64,000 bases of DNA from JAHEKD01 sp965215945 (lineage in GTDB: Bacteria > Pseudomonadota > Gammaproteobacteria > Arenicellales > JAHEKD01): NCBI GenBank assembly GCA_965215945.1, contig CBDCFC010000018.1, positions 150,961 through 214,960 on the forward strand, written 5' to 3'. The position numbers and the translations under genes were made by a program. Under the pieces are notes generated by a model that saw nothing but the letters and a program-made list of their open reading frames with translations, was not told the origin of the DNA and ran no database searches. Of the stretch, positions 8,948 to 18,695 are shown one piece after another; the first letter of the stretch is position 1; each line of letters begins with the position of its first letter.

Positions 8948-9637
8948 TTATGTCAGTTGATCCAATCTGTATCCATGCATATAAATGGAGGTGAGGCGCC
9001 AACCATTTTCTTCGTTAATATTCAACTTAGACCTAATTCGACTGGCGTGAGTATCCACTGTCCGTGTGTTTAAATCTGAATATTTGCCCCAGACACTCTC
9101 CATAATGTGGTCACGAGAAATGACTCTGCCAATATTTTTAAACAAAAACAAAGCCAGATCATATTCTTTTTTAGTTAATTTGATTGTTTCTCCATTTAAG
9201 GAAATAGTTTCTTTGGTCTTGTTAAACTCATAGGGAGCAACTTCAGAAGGAACATCATCTTTGGTGAAGGAGTCTGAACTTCGTCGATATAATGCTTTAA
9301 GCCTGGCCATGAACTCACCCTGTCTTACGGGCTTGACCAAATAATCATCAGCACCTGCTTCCAGTGCTTCAACAATATCTTCTTCTTCCTGACGTTGGGT
9401 AACGAAAATAACAGGAACATTAGAGTCGTAGTTATTTCGAATCCAAGTCAAAACTTCCAGGCCGGTCAAATCCGGAATTTCCCAGTCAAGAACAATACAA
9501 TCAAAACTATCTTTTGAAATACGATTAACAAACTTACCACCCATGTCAAAGTGCTGGAATTGGTAGCCAGCCTCCTGCATCCAGGCTGTCACTAAATTTG
9601 CTTGATCTGGGTCATCTTCTAAGTAAGCTATTCGCAC
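8948..9637 (-). CDS. OmpR/PhoB-family response regulator
   Basis: This 229-residue protein has a receiver domain (residues about 1-115) with acidic pocket Glu7-Asp8-Asp9, phosphorylation site Asp51 (VLDWEIPD), and the conserved Lys in YLVKP. A winged-helix DNA-binding domain follows (ISRDHIMESVWG, TVDTHASRIRSKL, GYRL). It should act as a DNA-binding regulator after phosphorylation. The partner kinase is not nearby; the next gene encodes an HPt protein. The start at 9637 has GGAGGG about six bases upstream, which supports it. Confidence 0.92.
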   Translation of the reverse strand: MRIAYLEDDPDQANLVTAWMQEAGYQFQHFDMGGKFVNRISKDSFDCIVLDWEIPDLTGLEVLTWIRNNYDSNVPVIFVTQRQEEEDIVEALEAGADDYLVKPVRQGEFMARLKALYRRSSDSFTKDDVPSEVAPYEFNKTKETISLNGETIKLTKKEYDLALFLFKNIGRVISRDHIMESVWGKYSDLNTRTVDTHASRIRSKLNINEENGWRLTSIYMHGYRLDQLT

Positions 9638-9779
9638 CTTCCCTCCACGTAATCCTGTTAATCATATTGTCTCTCTCTATAAATTTTAAAAGTAGTTTTT
9701 TAAAGCAGCTTTTTAAAACATCAGGTATCTTACCAGAATATTATAGTTAGCATCACTAGTTGACGATCTAATATTTGAC

Positions 9780-11113
9780 ATGATTAACACTAACCAGATT
9801 AATGATCTTTCATATTATCGGGTTTGGCAAATTGCCTGGCCGATAATTCTGTCAAATCTGACAGTTCCACTTGTCGGTGCGGTCGATACAGCAGTGGTTG
9901 GTCGCTTACCCGGGGCTGAGTGCATCGCTGCAGTGGCATTAGGCGCGATCATTTTTGATTTTTTATTTTGGGGATTAAATTTTCTCAAAATCGGAACAAG
10001 TGGATTAACGTCACAGGCGATTGGTGGGGAGAATTTTTCCAAGGCCGGGGAACATATAGCCAGAGCTTTAGTCATTGCCTTGGTAGCGGCGGGGTTATTA
10101 TTAATTATTCATCAGCCGATATTGGATTTGATGCTGCATATCTACCAGACTGAAGCAGGCGTTACAGAAGCAACACGTGACTATTACAACATTCGGATCT
10201 GGGGTTCACCGGCAGTGTTGATTAATTTTGTTATTCTTGGAAGTTTTATTGCCCTAAAAAAAACCAAATATATTTTTTTCACCAGCTTTTACTTAACGTA
10301 ACCAATATCTTTCTTGATTTATTCTTTGTGCTGTACTTGGGTTGGGAAGTCAAAGGTGTTGCTACTGCGACTGTCATCGCAAATTTTGCAGCTTGTGGTT
10401 TCGGTTTGTTGTGGCTGAAAAAAATCACCTTGGAATCTGCAATCGAACTAAATATAAAAAGAGTCATAAAGCAGAAAATTAGCAGCTATTTACCCCTGAT
10501 GAAGCTTAATGCAAACATAATGATTCGAACAGCATGTTTAGTTTTCTCATTTGCTTTTATGACTTATATGAGCAGTCAACTCGGCACATTATTTCTGGCC
10601 GCCAATGCTATTTTGTTACACTTTCAATCAATCATGGCATACGGGTTGGATGGTTTTGCCGATGCAACCGAAAGTTTAACAGGCAGGGCTTATGGCAAAC
10701 GCTCTGTTGAAAAGCTGTTATTAGCTATTAGATATACGACGGTATGGGCAGGTGTAACGGCTATATTATGCTGTTGTGCCTATTTACTATTTGGCAATCA
10801 AATTATTAAACTTTTTTCGATTGATCAAACTGTTATTACGACAGCAAGAGAATATCTTCCCTGGTTAATTATTTCACCGCTGATATCAGTTTGGAGTTTT
10901 CAGCTTGACGGGATTTATGTCGGTACCACTTACAGTGTCGAAATGAGAAACGGAATGTTACTTTCAACCATCTTGTTTGTGACATGTTGTTTTATTTTAG
11001 TGCCACAATGGCACAACCATGGTTTGTGGCTGGCCTTTTTAATATTTAAGGGGTTTCGCGCGATTATTCTTTCTTGTTGGTTTCCGCGAATCCCAAAGTC
11101 AATTTCAGTATAA
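9780..11113 (+). pseudogene. MATE family efflux transporter, single frameshift
   Basis: Two adjacent frames encode one MATE/DinF-like exporter of about 445 residues. The first part (9780-10301) starts MINTNQINDLSYYRVWQIAWPI and runs to KKTKYIFF. The second continues as QLLLNVTNIFLDLFFVLYLGW from 10283 to 11113. Together they give the normal family length with about twelve hydrophobic segments, so only one base appears to be missing. The break lies between an A8 tract (10256-10263) and a T7 tract (10273-10279); one extra T would restore the frame. It may be a sequencing error in the homopolymer, a recent mutation or slippage. DinF-type pumps export cationic compounds by ion antiport. Confidence 0.8.
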
Positions 11114-11119
11114 CAATGA

Positions 11120-11485
11120 TTATGCCTGGTTGATTTGTTTAACTAACAGTTCAGCAATCCCAACCGAACTACCAAAGTATGGCAACATTTTTAGTGATAT
11201 ATCAGGATATTGAGATTGTTTAACCGTTATCTCATGAGGTACATCTTCACTGACATGACGGCCCTGGTTTAAAAAATAAGGCATGATGGTAATTGTTTTA
11301 GCACCTGCACTAACCAACCCATCTATTGCAGTACCGATATCTGGTTCGCAGAGCTCTAGGAATGCGGCCTGTATTTGACCGAATTGCGATTGAAGTTTTG
11401 GTTTCAGTGACTCAACTAATTCCTTGACTTCATTATTGGAGGCTTCTAAACGGCTGCCGTGGGCAATCAATAATAAAGCTTGCAT
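11120..11485 (-). CDS. Small CbiX/SirB-type chelatase
   Basis: The 121-residue protein matches the short CbiX family, which inserts metal into sirohydrochlorin. The N-terminal motif LLIAHGSR contains the catalytic histidine (His9). A second conserved stretch, IMPYFLNQGRHVSEDVP, holds the other metal-binding histidine. One-domain CbiX proteins act as homodimers. Here it could serve siroheme or cobalamin formation; no other tetrapyrrole gene is adjacent. Its start overlaps the stop of the acyl-CoA synthetase gene by one base (TAATG), so the two are translationally coupled. It is convergent with the MATE gene. Confidence 0.85.
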   Translation of the reverse strand: MQALLLIAHGSRLEASNNEVKELVESLKPKLQSQFGQIQAAFLELCEPDIGTAIDGLVSAGAKTITIMPYFLNQGRHVSEDVPHEITVKQSQYPDISLKMLPYFGSSVGIAELLVKQINQA

Positions 11486-13332
11486 TAATGACCTTTGTAT
11501 AAACGTGCAATTTCTGTTGCAAATCTCTCTTTCAAAACCGGCCTTTTGAGCTTTAATGTCGGCGTCAATAGTCCATTTTCAACCGTCCAGGGTTCCAGTG
11601 TTGCACTGGCTTTATAGATTTGAGCATAGCCAGGAAAACCTTCGATTTGCTCCGCGATTCGGTTAACTAAAAACTCTTCAACTTTTGGATCATGTAGCAC
11701 GTTTTCATCGTTATCAGTGACACCCAGCTCTTGAGCTTGTTTTTGCCACAATTCTTGGTTGAGCACTAATAGTGCGGTTAGATAAGGTTTACCTTCACCG
11801 ATGACCATAGACTGTTCAAATAACGCATCTTCAGCAATAGCTGATTCCATATCGGCAGGAGGAACTTTTTCACCGTTAGCTAAAACAAGAATTTCTTTAA
11901 TTCTGCCGATAATATGAATAAAACCATCCTTGTCAATTTTTCCGCAGTCACCCGTTTTTAGCCATCCATCTTTGTTAAATGTATCCTCTGTTGCTTGTTC
12001 ATTTTGCCAATAGCCTTGCATAACATTCGGGCCCTTGGCCAGAATTTCGTTATTTTCACCGAGCATTAATTCGACATCCAACAAAGGCAAACCAATACTT
12101 TCAGGCTTATTACGGTCAATCAAATTGCTTGATAACACCGGTGATGTTTCGGTCATGCCGTAACCCTGAACCACATCCACACCCAAACCCAAAAATGTTT
12201 TACCCACTACAAACGGCAGCGGAGCGCCGCCGGCAATGGCAACTCGTAATCGACCACCGAGTTTTGCCCGAACTTTTGAGGCAACTAATTTGTCCAGCAC
12301 GGGCCACAACATAAAATTAAGTTTCGATGGTCCTCTGCCCTGCTTGTGTTGAAATTTGTTCCAGCCAATCTCAACCGTTTTTTCAAACAACGATTTCTTT
12401 AAGCTGGATCCTTCATCAAGTTGTGCCATGATTTTTTGATAAACCCGTTCAAAAATTCTGGGCACGGTAACAATCACTGTCGGTTTATGGTTTACCAAGT
12501 CCTCACCCAACTCGGGAATCGATCTGGCGTATGCCACTTCACATCCGGCCATGATGGTCATGTAGTATCCAACAGTCCGTTCAAAAGTATGCGACAGTGG
12601 CAAAAAAGAAACGAATAAATCATCTGGAAAAAATGGGCCATAGCGTACACAACCATAGGCGTTTTCCAGTATATTAGAATGTGTCATCATTACCCCTTTT
12701 GGTTTGCCGGTTGTGCCTGAAGTAAAAACAATAGAGGCCAGTGTATTAGAATCTTTTGACGCAGGTGGTAAATCTGAAACCTCATCAGGTAACCAATTTT
12801 CAAGGGCTATTACCCGTGGATCTGCGCATTGCTCAAATGGCTCCAGTGAAATAATGTGCTTTAAAAAATCAAGATTAATTGTCTTTTCGGCATGAAGTTC
12901 TTGCCAATGCTCAGCAGAGTCGATGAATAACAACTGACTTTGAGTCAGTTCCATAATATAGGCCATGTTATCGGCACGATCTTCCATGTAAAGCGGCACC
13001 ACAACCAAGCCTTGCGCGTGAGCTGCCTGATCAAAACAAACCCAATGAGTTGAGTTGCGCTGCAAGATTGCGATTCTATCGCCTGATCTCAATCCGGCCG
13101 CAATAAAAGCACTTCGCCAGCGATCAATAATATCTGACATTTCCTGCCAGCTATATTGATGCCATTTTCCAGACTCAAATTGATGATAAGCTGTTTTATC
13201 AGGATTTCGACTTACGCGTTGTTGAAACAATCCATATAAGGTTTTGGCTTCTATTGGAGTAACAATATCAACATCACTTCGACCTGCTAACGCATCATCT
13301 GCATAAACTGTCGCATGAGCAATATTATTCAT
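11485..13332 (-). CDS. Long-chain acyl-CoA synthetase (AMP-binding)
   Basis: This protein of about 615 residues activates fatty acids with ATP and CoA. The AMP-binding motif IVFTSGTTGKPKGVM lies near residue 205. VQGYGMTETSP and GWLKTGDCGKID mark the adenylate-forming core, and the C-terminal subdomain is complete. The best matches in memory are the FAA1/FadD15-like long-chain synthetases. I prefer the ATG at 13332, five bases after the fadE stop; a TTG at 13341 would add three residues and overlap fadE. Neither start has a clear ribosome-binding site. Being directly behind FadE, it likely works in fatty-acid degradation. Confidence 0.88.
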   Translation of the reverse strand: MNNIAHATVYADDALAGRSDVDIVTPIEAKTLYGLFQQRVSRNPDKTAYHQFESGKWHQYSWQEMSDIIDRWRSAFIAAGLRSGDRIAILQRNSTHWVCFDQAAHAQGLVVVPLYMEDRADNMAYIMELTQSQLLFIDSAEHWQELHAEKTINLDFLKHIISLEPFEQCADPRVIALENWLPDEVSDLPPASKDSNTLASIVFTSGTTGKPKGVMMTHSNILENAYGCVRYGPFFPDDLFVSFLPLSHTFERTVGYYMTIMAGCEVAYARSIPELGEDLVNHKPTVIVTVPRIFERVYQKIMAQLDEGSSLKKSLFEKTVEIGWNKFQHKQGRGPSKLNFMLWPVLDKLVASKVRAKLGGRLRVAIAGGAPLPFVVGKTFLGLGVDVVQGYGMTETSPVLSSNLIDRNKPESIGLPLLDVELMLGENNEILAKGPNVMQGYWQNEQATEDTFNKDGWLKTGDCGKIDKDGFIHIIGRIKEILVLANGEKVPPADMESAIAEDALFEQSMVIGEGKPYLTALLVLNQELWQKQAQELGVTDNDENVLHDPKVEEFLVNRIAEQIEGFPGYAQIYKASATLEPWTVENGLLTPTLKLKRPVLKERFATEIARLYKGH

Positions 13333-13337
13333 AGTAT

Positions 13338-15764
13338 TCAATGAGTTACTTTGTCTTTCTCGAATTTATCTACACTGATAACATTATAAGTAGCCTGATG
13401 CCAATTTGATAATTGTTCTGCCTCAGCTGAGTCGATATGACCACTATCGATTAGCTGCTCGAGCCAATCAGAAAAGGCCTGACCCCCGGCTTGGCGACGA
13501 TCTGCTTCGCGCAGGCGCTTGCGAATCACATCCACTTCCAAAGTTAAATTCAAAGCATGTTCAAGACAGCCTGTGATGTCATCTGCGTCAAAACTAATAT
13601 AAATACCTTCAGTTAACCTATCACGTGAGGCTGAAGGACTTTGCAATAATTTAGCAACTTTTTGCCCTAATTTATCGTCCGGTCTTCTTAACCAGCGTCC
13701 GGTTGGAAAAACCAGCAATCGCAACATTACACCAAGTGGTTTAATCGGAAAGTTTCGCAGAATTCCATCAATAGCTTGTTCTGTTTCAAACAAAGCATGT
13801 TGACAGGCCCAATCGACAAAAGGCATGTCTTCACCAGGGCTACCATTGTTCTGGTGTTGCTTCAAAACGGCTGTGCACATGTATAGATAACTTAGAGCAT
13901 CTGCAAAGCGTCCGGATAATGCCTCCTTACGCTTCAAACCACCGCCCAGCACTAACAGGGCCATGTCTGCCAAAAACGAAAATGCAGCACTTAAACGGAC
14001 AATCTGTCTAAAATAGGGTTTGGTTTTTGCAGAGCCCGGCGCCGTTGACAAGTGACCACGTGTAAGTGCAAAAAAGAAAGTGCGAACTTTGTTGCTATAG
14101 ACATATTGCAGATGCTCAGCAAAAACCTGATCAAATTTTTCAACGGCAGCCGTTTCATTTTGATCATACGCCGCTTCAACTTCCTTAAGTAAAAATGGAT
14201 GACAACGCATTGCACCCTGTCCAAAAATTATCAGGCTGCGGGTTAAAATATTCGCCCCTTCCACTGTGATCCCAATCGGTGTTTGTTGATAAGCTCTGGC
14301 TAAATAATTTTTCGGCCCCATACAAATACCACGGCCACCGTGAACGTCCATGGCATCATTAATAACAGTGCGACCACCTTCGGTTAAATGATACTTTGCT
14401 ATTGCGGAAACTACGGATGGTTTTTCACCTATTTGCAAGGCAGCAAGGCTGAATAATCGAGTTGCATCCAGCATATAAGTCAACCCACCGATTCTGGCCA
14501 AAGCTTCTTGCACACCTTCGAATTTGCCAATTGAAATATTAAACTGTTCACGAATACGGGCATAAGCTCCAGTGGTTCTTGCGGAAACTTTGCTCATGGC
14601 AACACCGGAAGCCGGCAGGGAAATTGCACGCCCTGCTGCTAATAATTCCATTAGCATACGCCAGCCTCGGCCGATCTGGTCTTGACCGCCGACAACCCAG
14701 TCAAAAGGCACAAAAACATCCTTGCCTTCATTGGGGCCGTTCATGAAAGAGGAATTTAAAGGCAAATGACGCTTACCTATATCAACACCTGGCGTATCTA
14801 CTGGAACTAGCGCACAGGTGATGCCCAATTCTTCCTCGTCGCCTAACAGACCATCCGGATCAAAAGCTTTAAATGCCAATCCAAGTACCGTAGCGACAGG
14901 GCCAAGAGTGATATAACGCTTTTCCCAATTAACTTTAAAACCGAGTTTTTTCTCGCCGTCTATTTCTTGTTCACAAACAAAACCAGCCGCTGTCATTGCA
15001 CCCGCATCAGAACCGGCATAGGGTCCGGTTAGTGCAAAACAAGGAATTTCTTCACCCTTGGCTAACCGCGGCAAGTAATAGTCTTTTTGTTCATGTGTGC
15101 CGTAGTGAGACAATAGCTCGGCTGGACCCAGTGAATTCGGCACCATTACAGTCACTCCAGCCGTGCCGCTGCGACTGGCAATCTTCATTACAATCTCTGA
15201 ATTAGCAACAGGCGAAAATGCCAAGCCGCCATATTCTTCCGGAATAATTAAGCCAAAGAATTTATTGTCTTTAATAAATTGCCAGACTTCGGCAGGAAGA
15301 TCATTACGATTGTGGGTAATATCCCAGTCATCAAGCATTGCACAAAGTTCTTCTGTTGGCCCATTGAGAAAAGCTCGTTCTTCTTCACTCAGCCTTGCCG
15401 GTGGATAATTATTAAATTTATTCCAATCCGGGTTGCCGCGAAAAAGTTCGGCATCCCACCAGATGGTACCTGCATCAATAGCTTCCTGTTCAGTAGCCGA
15501 AATCGGCGGTAGTATTTCACGGATGCGTTTCAATACCGGACCAGTTAAATACTTTTGCCGAATTGGTTCTACATTCATTAGCACCGCTAATGCACCAAAC
15601 AACAGCCATAAACCAAACATTAATATGCCCGGCACCCAACCGGTAAAGGTAATCGCCAGTAAAATAATACCGATACCAACACAGATCATCGGCATTGTTG
15701 GATTCATTCTGGCCACGTAATACATGAACATCACCAGAATAATAAGAATTAGTAGCAAACTCAT
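13338..15764 (-). CDS. fadE: Acyl-CoA dehydrogenase FadE, membrane-anchored long form
   Basis: This 808-residue flavoprotein catalyses the first oxidation of fatty-acid beta-oxidation. The N terminus has two or three hydrophobic segments (residues about 1-62), then the acyl-CoA dehydrogenase domains with FGLIIPEEYGGL, CFALTGPYAGSDAGA and DAMDVHGGRGICMGPKNYL. The C-terminal third is the DUF1974 region typical of E. coli FadE, which is about 814 residues long. The ATG at 15764 begins with the membrane segment. The downstream acyl-CoA synthetase gene is in the same transcription direction and nearly overlaps. Confidence 0.95.
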   Translation of the reverse strand: MSLLLILIILVMFMYYVARMNPTMPMICVGIGIILLAITFTGWVPGILMFGLWLLFGALAVLMNVEPIRQKYLTGPVLKRIREILPPISATEQEAIDAGTIWWDAELFRGNPDWNKFNNYPPARLSEEERAFLNGPTEELCAMLDDWDITHNRNDLPAEVWQFIKDNKFFGLIIPEEYGGLAFSPVANSEIVMKIASRSGTAGVTVMVPNSLGPAELLSHYGTHEQKDYYLPRLAKGEEIPCFALTGPYAGSDAGAMTAAGFVCEQEIDGEKKLGFKVNWEKRYITLGPVATVLGLAFKAFDPDGLLGDEEELGITCALVPVDTPGVDIGKRHLPLNSSFMNGPNEGKDVFVPFDWVVGGQDQIGRGWRMLMELLAAGRAISLPASGVAMSKVSARTTGAYARIREQFNISIGKFEGVQEALARIGGLTYMLDATRLFSLAALQIGEKPSVVSAIAKYHLTEGGRTVINDAMDVHGGRGICMGPKNYLARAYQQTPIGITVEGANILTRSLIIFGQGAMRCHPFLLKEVEAAYDQNETAAVEKFDQVFAEHLQYVYSNKVRTFFFALTRGHLSTAPGSAKTKPYFRQIVRLSAAFSFLADMALLVLGGGLKRKEALSGRFADALSYLYMCTAVLKQHQNNGSPGEDMPFVDWACQHALFETEQAIDGILRNFPIKPLGVMLRLLVFPTGRWLRRPDDKLGQKVAKLLQSPSASRDRLTEGIYISFDADDITGCLEHALNLTLEVDVIRKRLREADRRQAGGQAFSDWLEQLIDSGHIDSAEAEQLSNWHQATYNVISVDKFEKDKVTH

Positions 15765-15816
15765 AATGATAAAAGACTTTTACTTCTTGGTTGTCTGTGC
15801 GTTTTTGAAAGTATTA

Positions 15817-16440
15817 CTATACCATTTCTGCTAAAAGCGACGCGGCCTGATTTTGATAACTGCCGCGTGCAGTGAGGAATTGAAGCTTGCTGCCGCCCTT
15901 TTGCAACCATAAATAGGCGGAACGAATACCACACAACAGACAAACCCTGACTTTGGCCGCCGTCTGCTTCTGGGCCAGATAACCCTGTTCACCGCTGACA
16001 ATGACCCTGGGTTTAAGCGGGCTAATGACTTTTAGATAAACCTCAGCAATATCCTCCAGACTTTGCTCGTCGAAATGACTATGTTCATCCAAATCTAGAC
16101 CATCAAGCTGCCGGGCTAAATCTTCACCCAACTGAGCTGATGATTTAACTTTCTTACTTAGCTGAAGTAGTTGGAATGCATAACGCATGATCTCAGCCTG
16201 CACCGGAGATTTAGGTTTAAAAAAATGATTCTGTAAACTACGCAAACCCAAACTTATACCATTTATCTCCCCATAAACTTCTTCAACAGTTTCAGCATCA
16301 AATCTGAACAGTGTTTTTACGCTGACTTCAAGATAGTATTGATCGACTTTACCGGTGCGAGCAAGATCCTGAACTAATTCAGCTGCCTGTGCCAATCCTG
16401 CCAGCGCCAAAGTTCTATCGCGCAGTTGACTATTAGCCAT
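15817..16440 (-). CDS. hflD: HflD homologue
   Basis: The 207-residue protein starts with the HflD signature DRTLALAGLAQAAELVQDLA and keeps the family length. HflD is a peripheral membrane protein that in E. coli modulates lambda lysogeny by binding CII; its general cellular role is not clear. In most gammaproteobacteria it follows mnmA (trmU), but here the upstream neighbour is a DUF192 gene, with an eight-base overlap. It is followed by 52 bases and then fadE. Confidence 0.88.
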   Translation of the reverse strand: MANSQLRDRTLALAGLAQAAELVQDLARTGKVDQYYLEVSVKTLFRFDAETVEEVYGEINGISLGLRSLQNHFFKPKSPVQAEIMRYAFQLLQLSKKVKSSAQLGEDLARQLDGLDLDEHSHFDEQSLEDIAEVYLKVISPLKPRVIVSGEQGYLAQKQTAAKVRVCLLCGIRSAYLWLQKGGSKLQFLTARGSYQNQAASLLAEMV

Positions 16441-16909
16441 TGATTTTCAAACGGCTGTTGCCAACACTAATGTTATTTTTTTCGAAAAAACCTTCCTCAA
16501 CTTCCAGTGCATATTTGGTTTTGACTTCTGAAGGATAAAGCTGTTGTTTACCAGTAGAAAATTCTTCTCGCATCAGTTGGATGTCACCAATCAAACCTTC
16601 TTTATCGATAAACGCTATGTCTAAATTGGCGTAAACATTATTCATATGAAAAGTTGGTTTTCTAGCCTGATCGAAGACAAAAAGAATCGAGGTATTGCTA
16701 AAGCGCTGCGGACAAATATGCTGAAAACCGGCCGCTCGTTCGTCAGCTTCATCGGCCACTTTAACCCTTAGTAAAACACTCTCACCGGAATCATTAATTA
16801 ATTCAATAAATCGTTCTTCCATTTGATCAAGCATCTCGGTGGAGTTCATGCATTGTGCATATGCCAGATTCGAGAATAAGACAAGAGCTATAAGGTTTAT
16901 CTGATTCAT
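16433..16909 (-). CDS. DUF192 exported protein
   Basis: The 158-residue protein has an N-terminal signal peptide (about residues 1-18, ending AYA before QCMN). The mature part is a DUF192 domain: VKVADEADERAAGFQHICPQ, then TFHMNNVYANLDIAFID, then ALEVEEGFF. The function of DUF192 is not established. The signal peptide suggests the periplasm. The start codon overlaps the stop of the oxidoreductase gene by four bases (ATGA), and its own end overlaps hflD. Confidence 0.82.
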   Translation of the reverse strand: MNQINLIALVLFSNLAYAQCMNSTEMLDQMEERFIELINDSGESVLLRVKVADEADERAAGFQHICPQRFSNTSILFVFDQARKPTFHMNNVYANLDIAFIDKEGLIGDIQLMREEFSTGKQQLYPSEVKTKYALEVEEGFFEKNNISVGNSRLKING

Positions 16910-17856
16910 GCTAATGGATTCTGATAAATCGTTTCCTTGATTTGGTTTGCAACTGCGAGTGCGGCTAATCCATCATGACCACTGACTGTTGGTGTTTTGC
17001 CGGATTTGATCGCATCAATGAAATCACTGATTTCTGCATCAAGCGGCTGCACCGGCTTGATTTCCAGAACTTCCCGTTCCAGCCCAGCAAACGGCTGATC
17101 GGGTTGTTTGTCCGTTTTAGTAATAACTTCAACATTCTGGGCATTAAAATCAACCGCCATGTATTTATCCGGCGCGAAGACACGAATACGACGAAATTTT
17201 TTGTTAGAAACACGGCTGGCAGTTACATTGGCGACAGATCCATTTTCAAATTCAAGCCTGGCGTTGGCAATATCAATTTCATCAGTCAGCACTTTCGTAC
17301 CCACCGCTGAAACATTTTTTATCGGTGATTTAGTTAACGACAAGATAATATCGATGTCATGAATCATCAAATCAGTCACCACATCCACATCAGTCGCCCT
17401 GATCGTAAACTCTCCCAAACGGTGGGCTTCAATAAATCTTGGGGTTTTAACCAATTCGGACAAAGCGACGATACCGGCATTAAAGCGTTCCAAATGACCA
17501 ATCTGCAGCAAAATATTTTTATTATCAGCCGCTTTGACGAGTTGCTCTGCTTGCTCAACCGTTGCCGCAATCGGTTTTTCTAGCAGTATTTGCACTCCTG
17601 CTTCGATGAATGGCATCGCAACATCATAATGATAAGTCGTAGGCACAACGATGCTCACTGCATCGATCTCGTTTATTACGTCCTCATAGCTTGTATACGG
17701 AGTCGTTGAATACTGGCTAGCGATTTGTTGAGCATTTTCAACACGGGCATCAACTACGCCGATTAATTCAACATCAGGGTGCTCGGAATATATTTTGGCA
17801 TGGAATTTTCCCAGATAACCAACACCGATTACGGCGACTTTTACTTTTTCTGACAT
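16906..17856 (-). CDS. Gfo/Idh/MocA family oxidoreductase
   Basis: This NAD(P)-dependent sugar-type dehydrogenase of 316 residues begins with a Rossmann fold (VAVIGVGYLGKFHA) and has the EKPIA motif near residue 95, typical of the family. The sequence around QIGHLERFNAGI and DLMIHDIDIIL is like that of the GnnA-type enzymes that oxidise UDP-GlcNAc at C3 in lipid A modification, but its aminotransferase partner GnnB and the lpx genes are not in the window. I chose ATG at 17856 (MSEKVKVAV); an in-frame ATG four codons upstream is possible. It is the first gene of the DUF192-hflD-fadE-acyl-CoA synthetase run. Confidence 0.82.
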   Translation of the reverse strand: MSEKVKVAVIGVGYLGKFHAKIYSEHPDVELIGVVDARVENAQQIASQYSTTPYTSYEDVINEIDAVSIVVPTTYHYDVAMPFIEAGVQILLEKPIAATVEQAEQLVKAADNKNILLQIGHLERFNAGIVALSELVKTPRFIEAHRLGEFTIRATDVDVVTDLMIHDIDIILSLTKSPIKNVSAVGTKVLTDEIDIANARLEFENGSVANVTASRVSNKKFRRIRVFAPDKYMAVDFNAQNVEVITKTDKQPDQPFAGLEREVLEIKPVQPLDAEISDFIDAIKSGKTPTVSGHDGLAALAVANQIKETIYQNPLA

Positions 17857-17949
17857 TAAACGGTTCAATGATTAAACAGCAGATTATATAATTATAACGT
17901 GAATCGAAACTAATAAATCCTATCTGCCCTAACATTAATGAGGTCTTAA

Positions 17950-18687
17950 ATGAAAAAAATTCTTGTGCTTGTTTTAGTTGTAATCATTGCTGTTTTTGCT
18001 TGGTTAAAATTCTCGGGCCAAGCTGAAGAACTAGTTCTCAAAGAAATTGAAAGACAAGGCCGTCGTGCATTCGGTACTGAAGTAACTGTTTCGGATTTGG
18101 AACTTGATGTAAAACAGGGATCTGCAAGAATTGGTGAAATAACCGTCGCAAATCCAGACGGATATACACAACCCAATGCACTAACCTTAGCCGGTATCTA
18201 TGCTCAATTCGATTACAAGAATCTAAGCATCAGTGAAATAATTGTTTCAGAGCCTCATGTGTTTGCTGAATTTGTCGGCTCAAAATTAAATATAGAAGAA
18301 TTGGCAAAACAAGCAGAGAAATTTGCACCAACCCCTGTTAGCGAAGTCGATGTAAATACAGGAGAGTCAAAGCCAGAGGAAAAAAGCGATGACAAAACTG
18401 AGGAAGAAGAATCTATAGAATTGACGATTGATTTTGTTGCACTGGAAAACATAACAGTTGATTTGATTTCGGATAAGTTAAAAGAGAAAAAACAGTTTGG
18501 TATTGATCAAATTGCCGCCCAGGATTTATCCGGCACTCCGGGTCAGCTTGGCAATCAAATCATTAACAAGATGCTTAATGACTTATATGAACAAGTGGCG
18601 GTTGAATCTTTGAAAGCACTGGGCAATGAAAAACTAGACGAACTTAAAGATAAAGTTAAAGACAAATTAAAAAGCCTGTTCGATTAA
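17950..18687 (+). CDS. AsmA-like membrane-anchored protein
   Basis: The 245-residue protein has one N-terminal membrane helix (residues about 3-18), then a region resembling the N-terminal fold of AsmA/DUF748 proteins: GRRAFGTEVTVSDLELDVKQGSARIGEITVANPDGY. The middle, about residues 125-160, is acidic and low in complexity (KPEEKSDDKTEEEES). The C terminus is a charged helix rich in Lys and Asp. It is most likely held in the inner membrane with its bulk in the periplasm. The exact function is unknown. It is divergent from the oxidoreductase gene and followed by an SDR gene after eight bases. Confidence 0.7.
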   Translation: MKKILVLVLVVIIAVFAWLKFSGQAEELVLKEIERQGRRAFGTEVTVSDLELDVKQGSARIGEITVANPDGYTQPNALTLAGIYAQFDYKNLSISEIIVSEPHVFAEFVGSKLNIEELAKQAEKFAPTPVSEVDVNTGESKPEEKSDDKTEEEESIELTIDFVALENITVDLISDKLKEKKQFGIDQIAAQDLSGTPGQLGNQIINKMLNDLYEQVAVESLKALGNEKLDELKDKVKDKLKSLFD

Positions 18688-18695
18688 GGTTTGTT

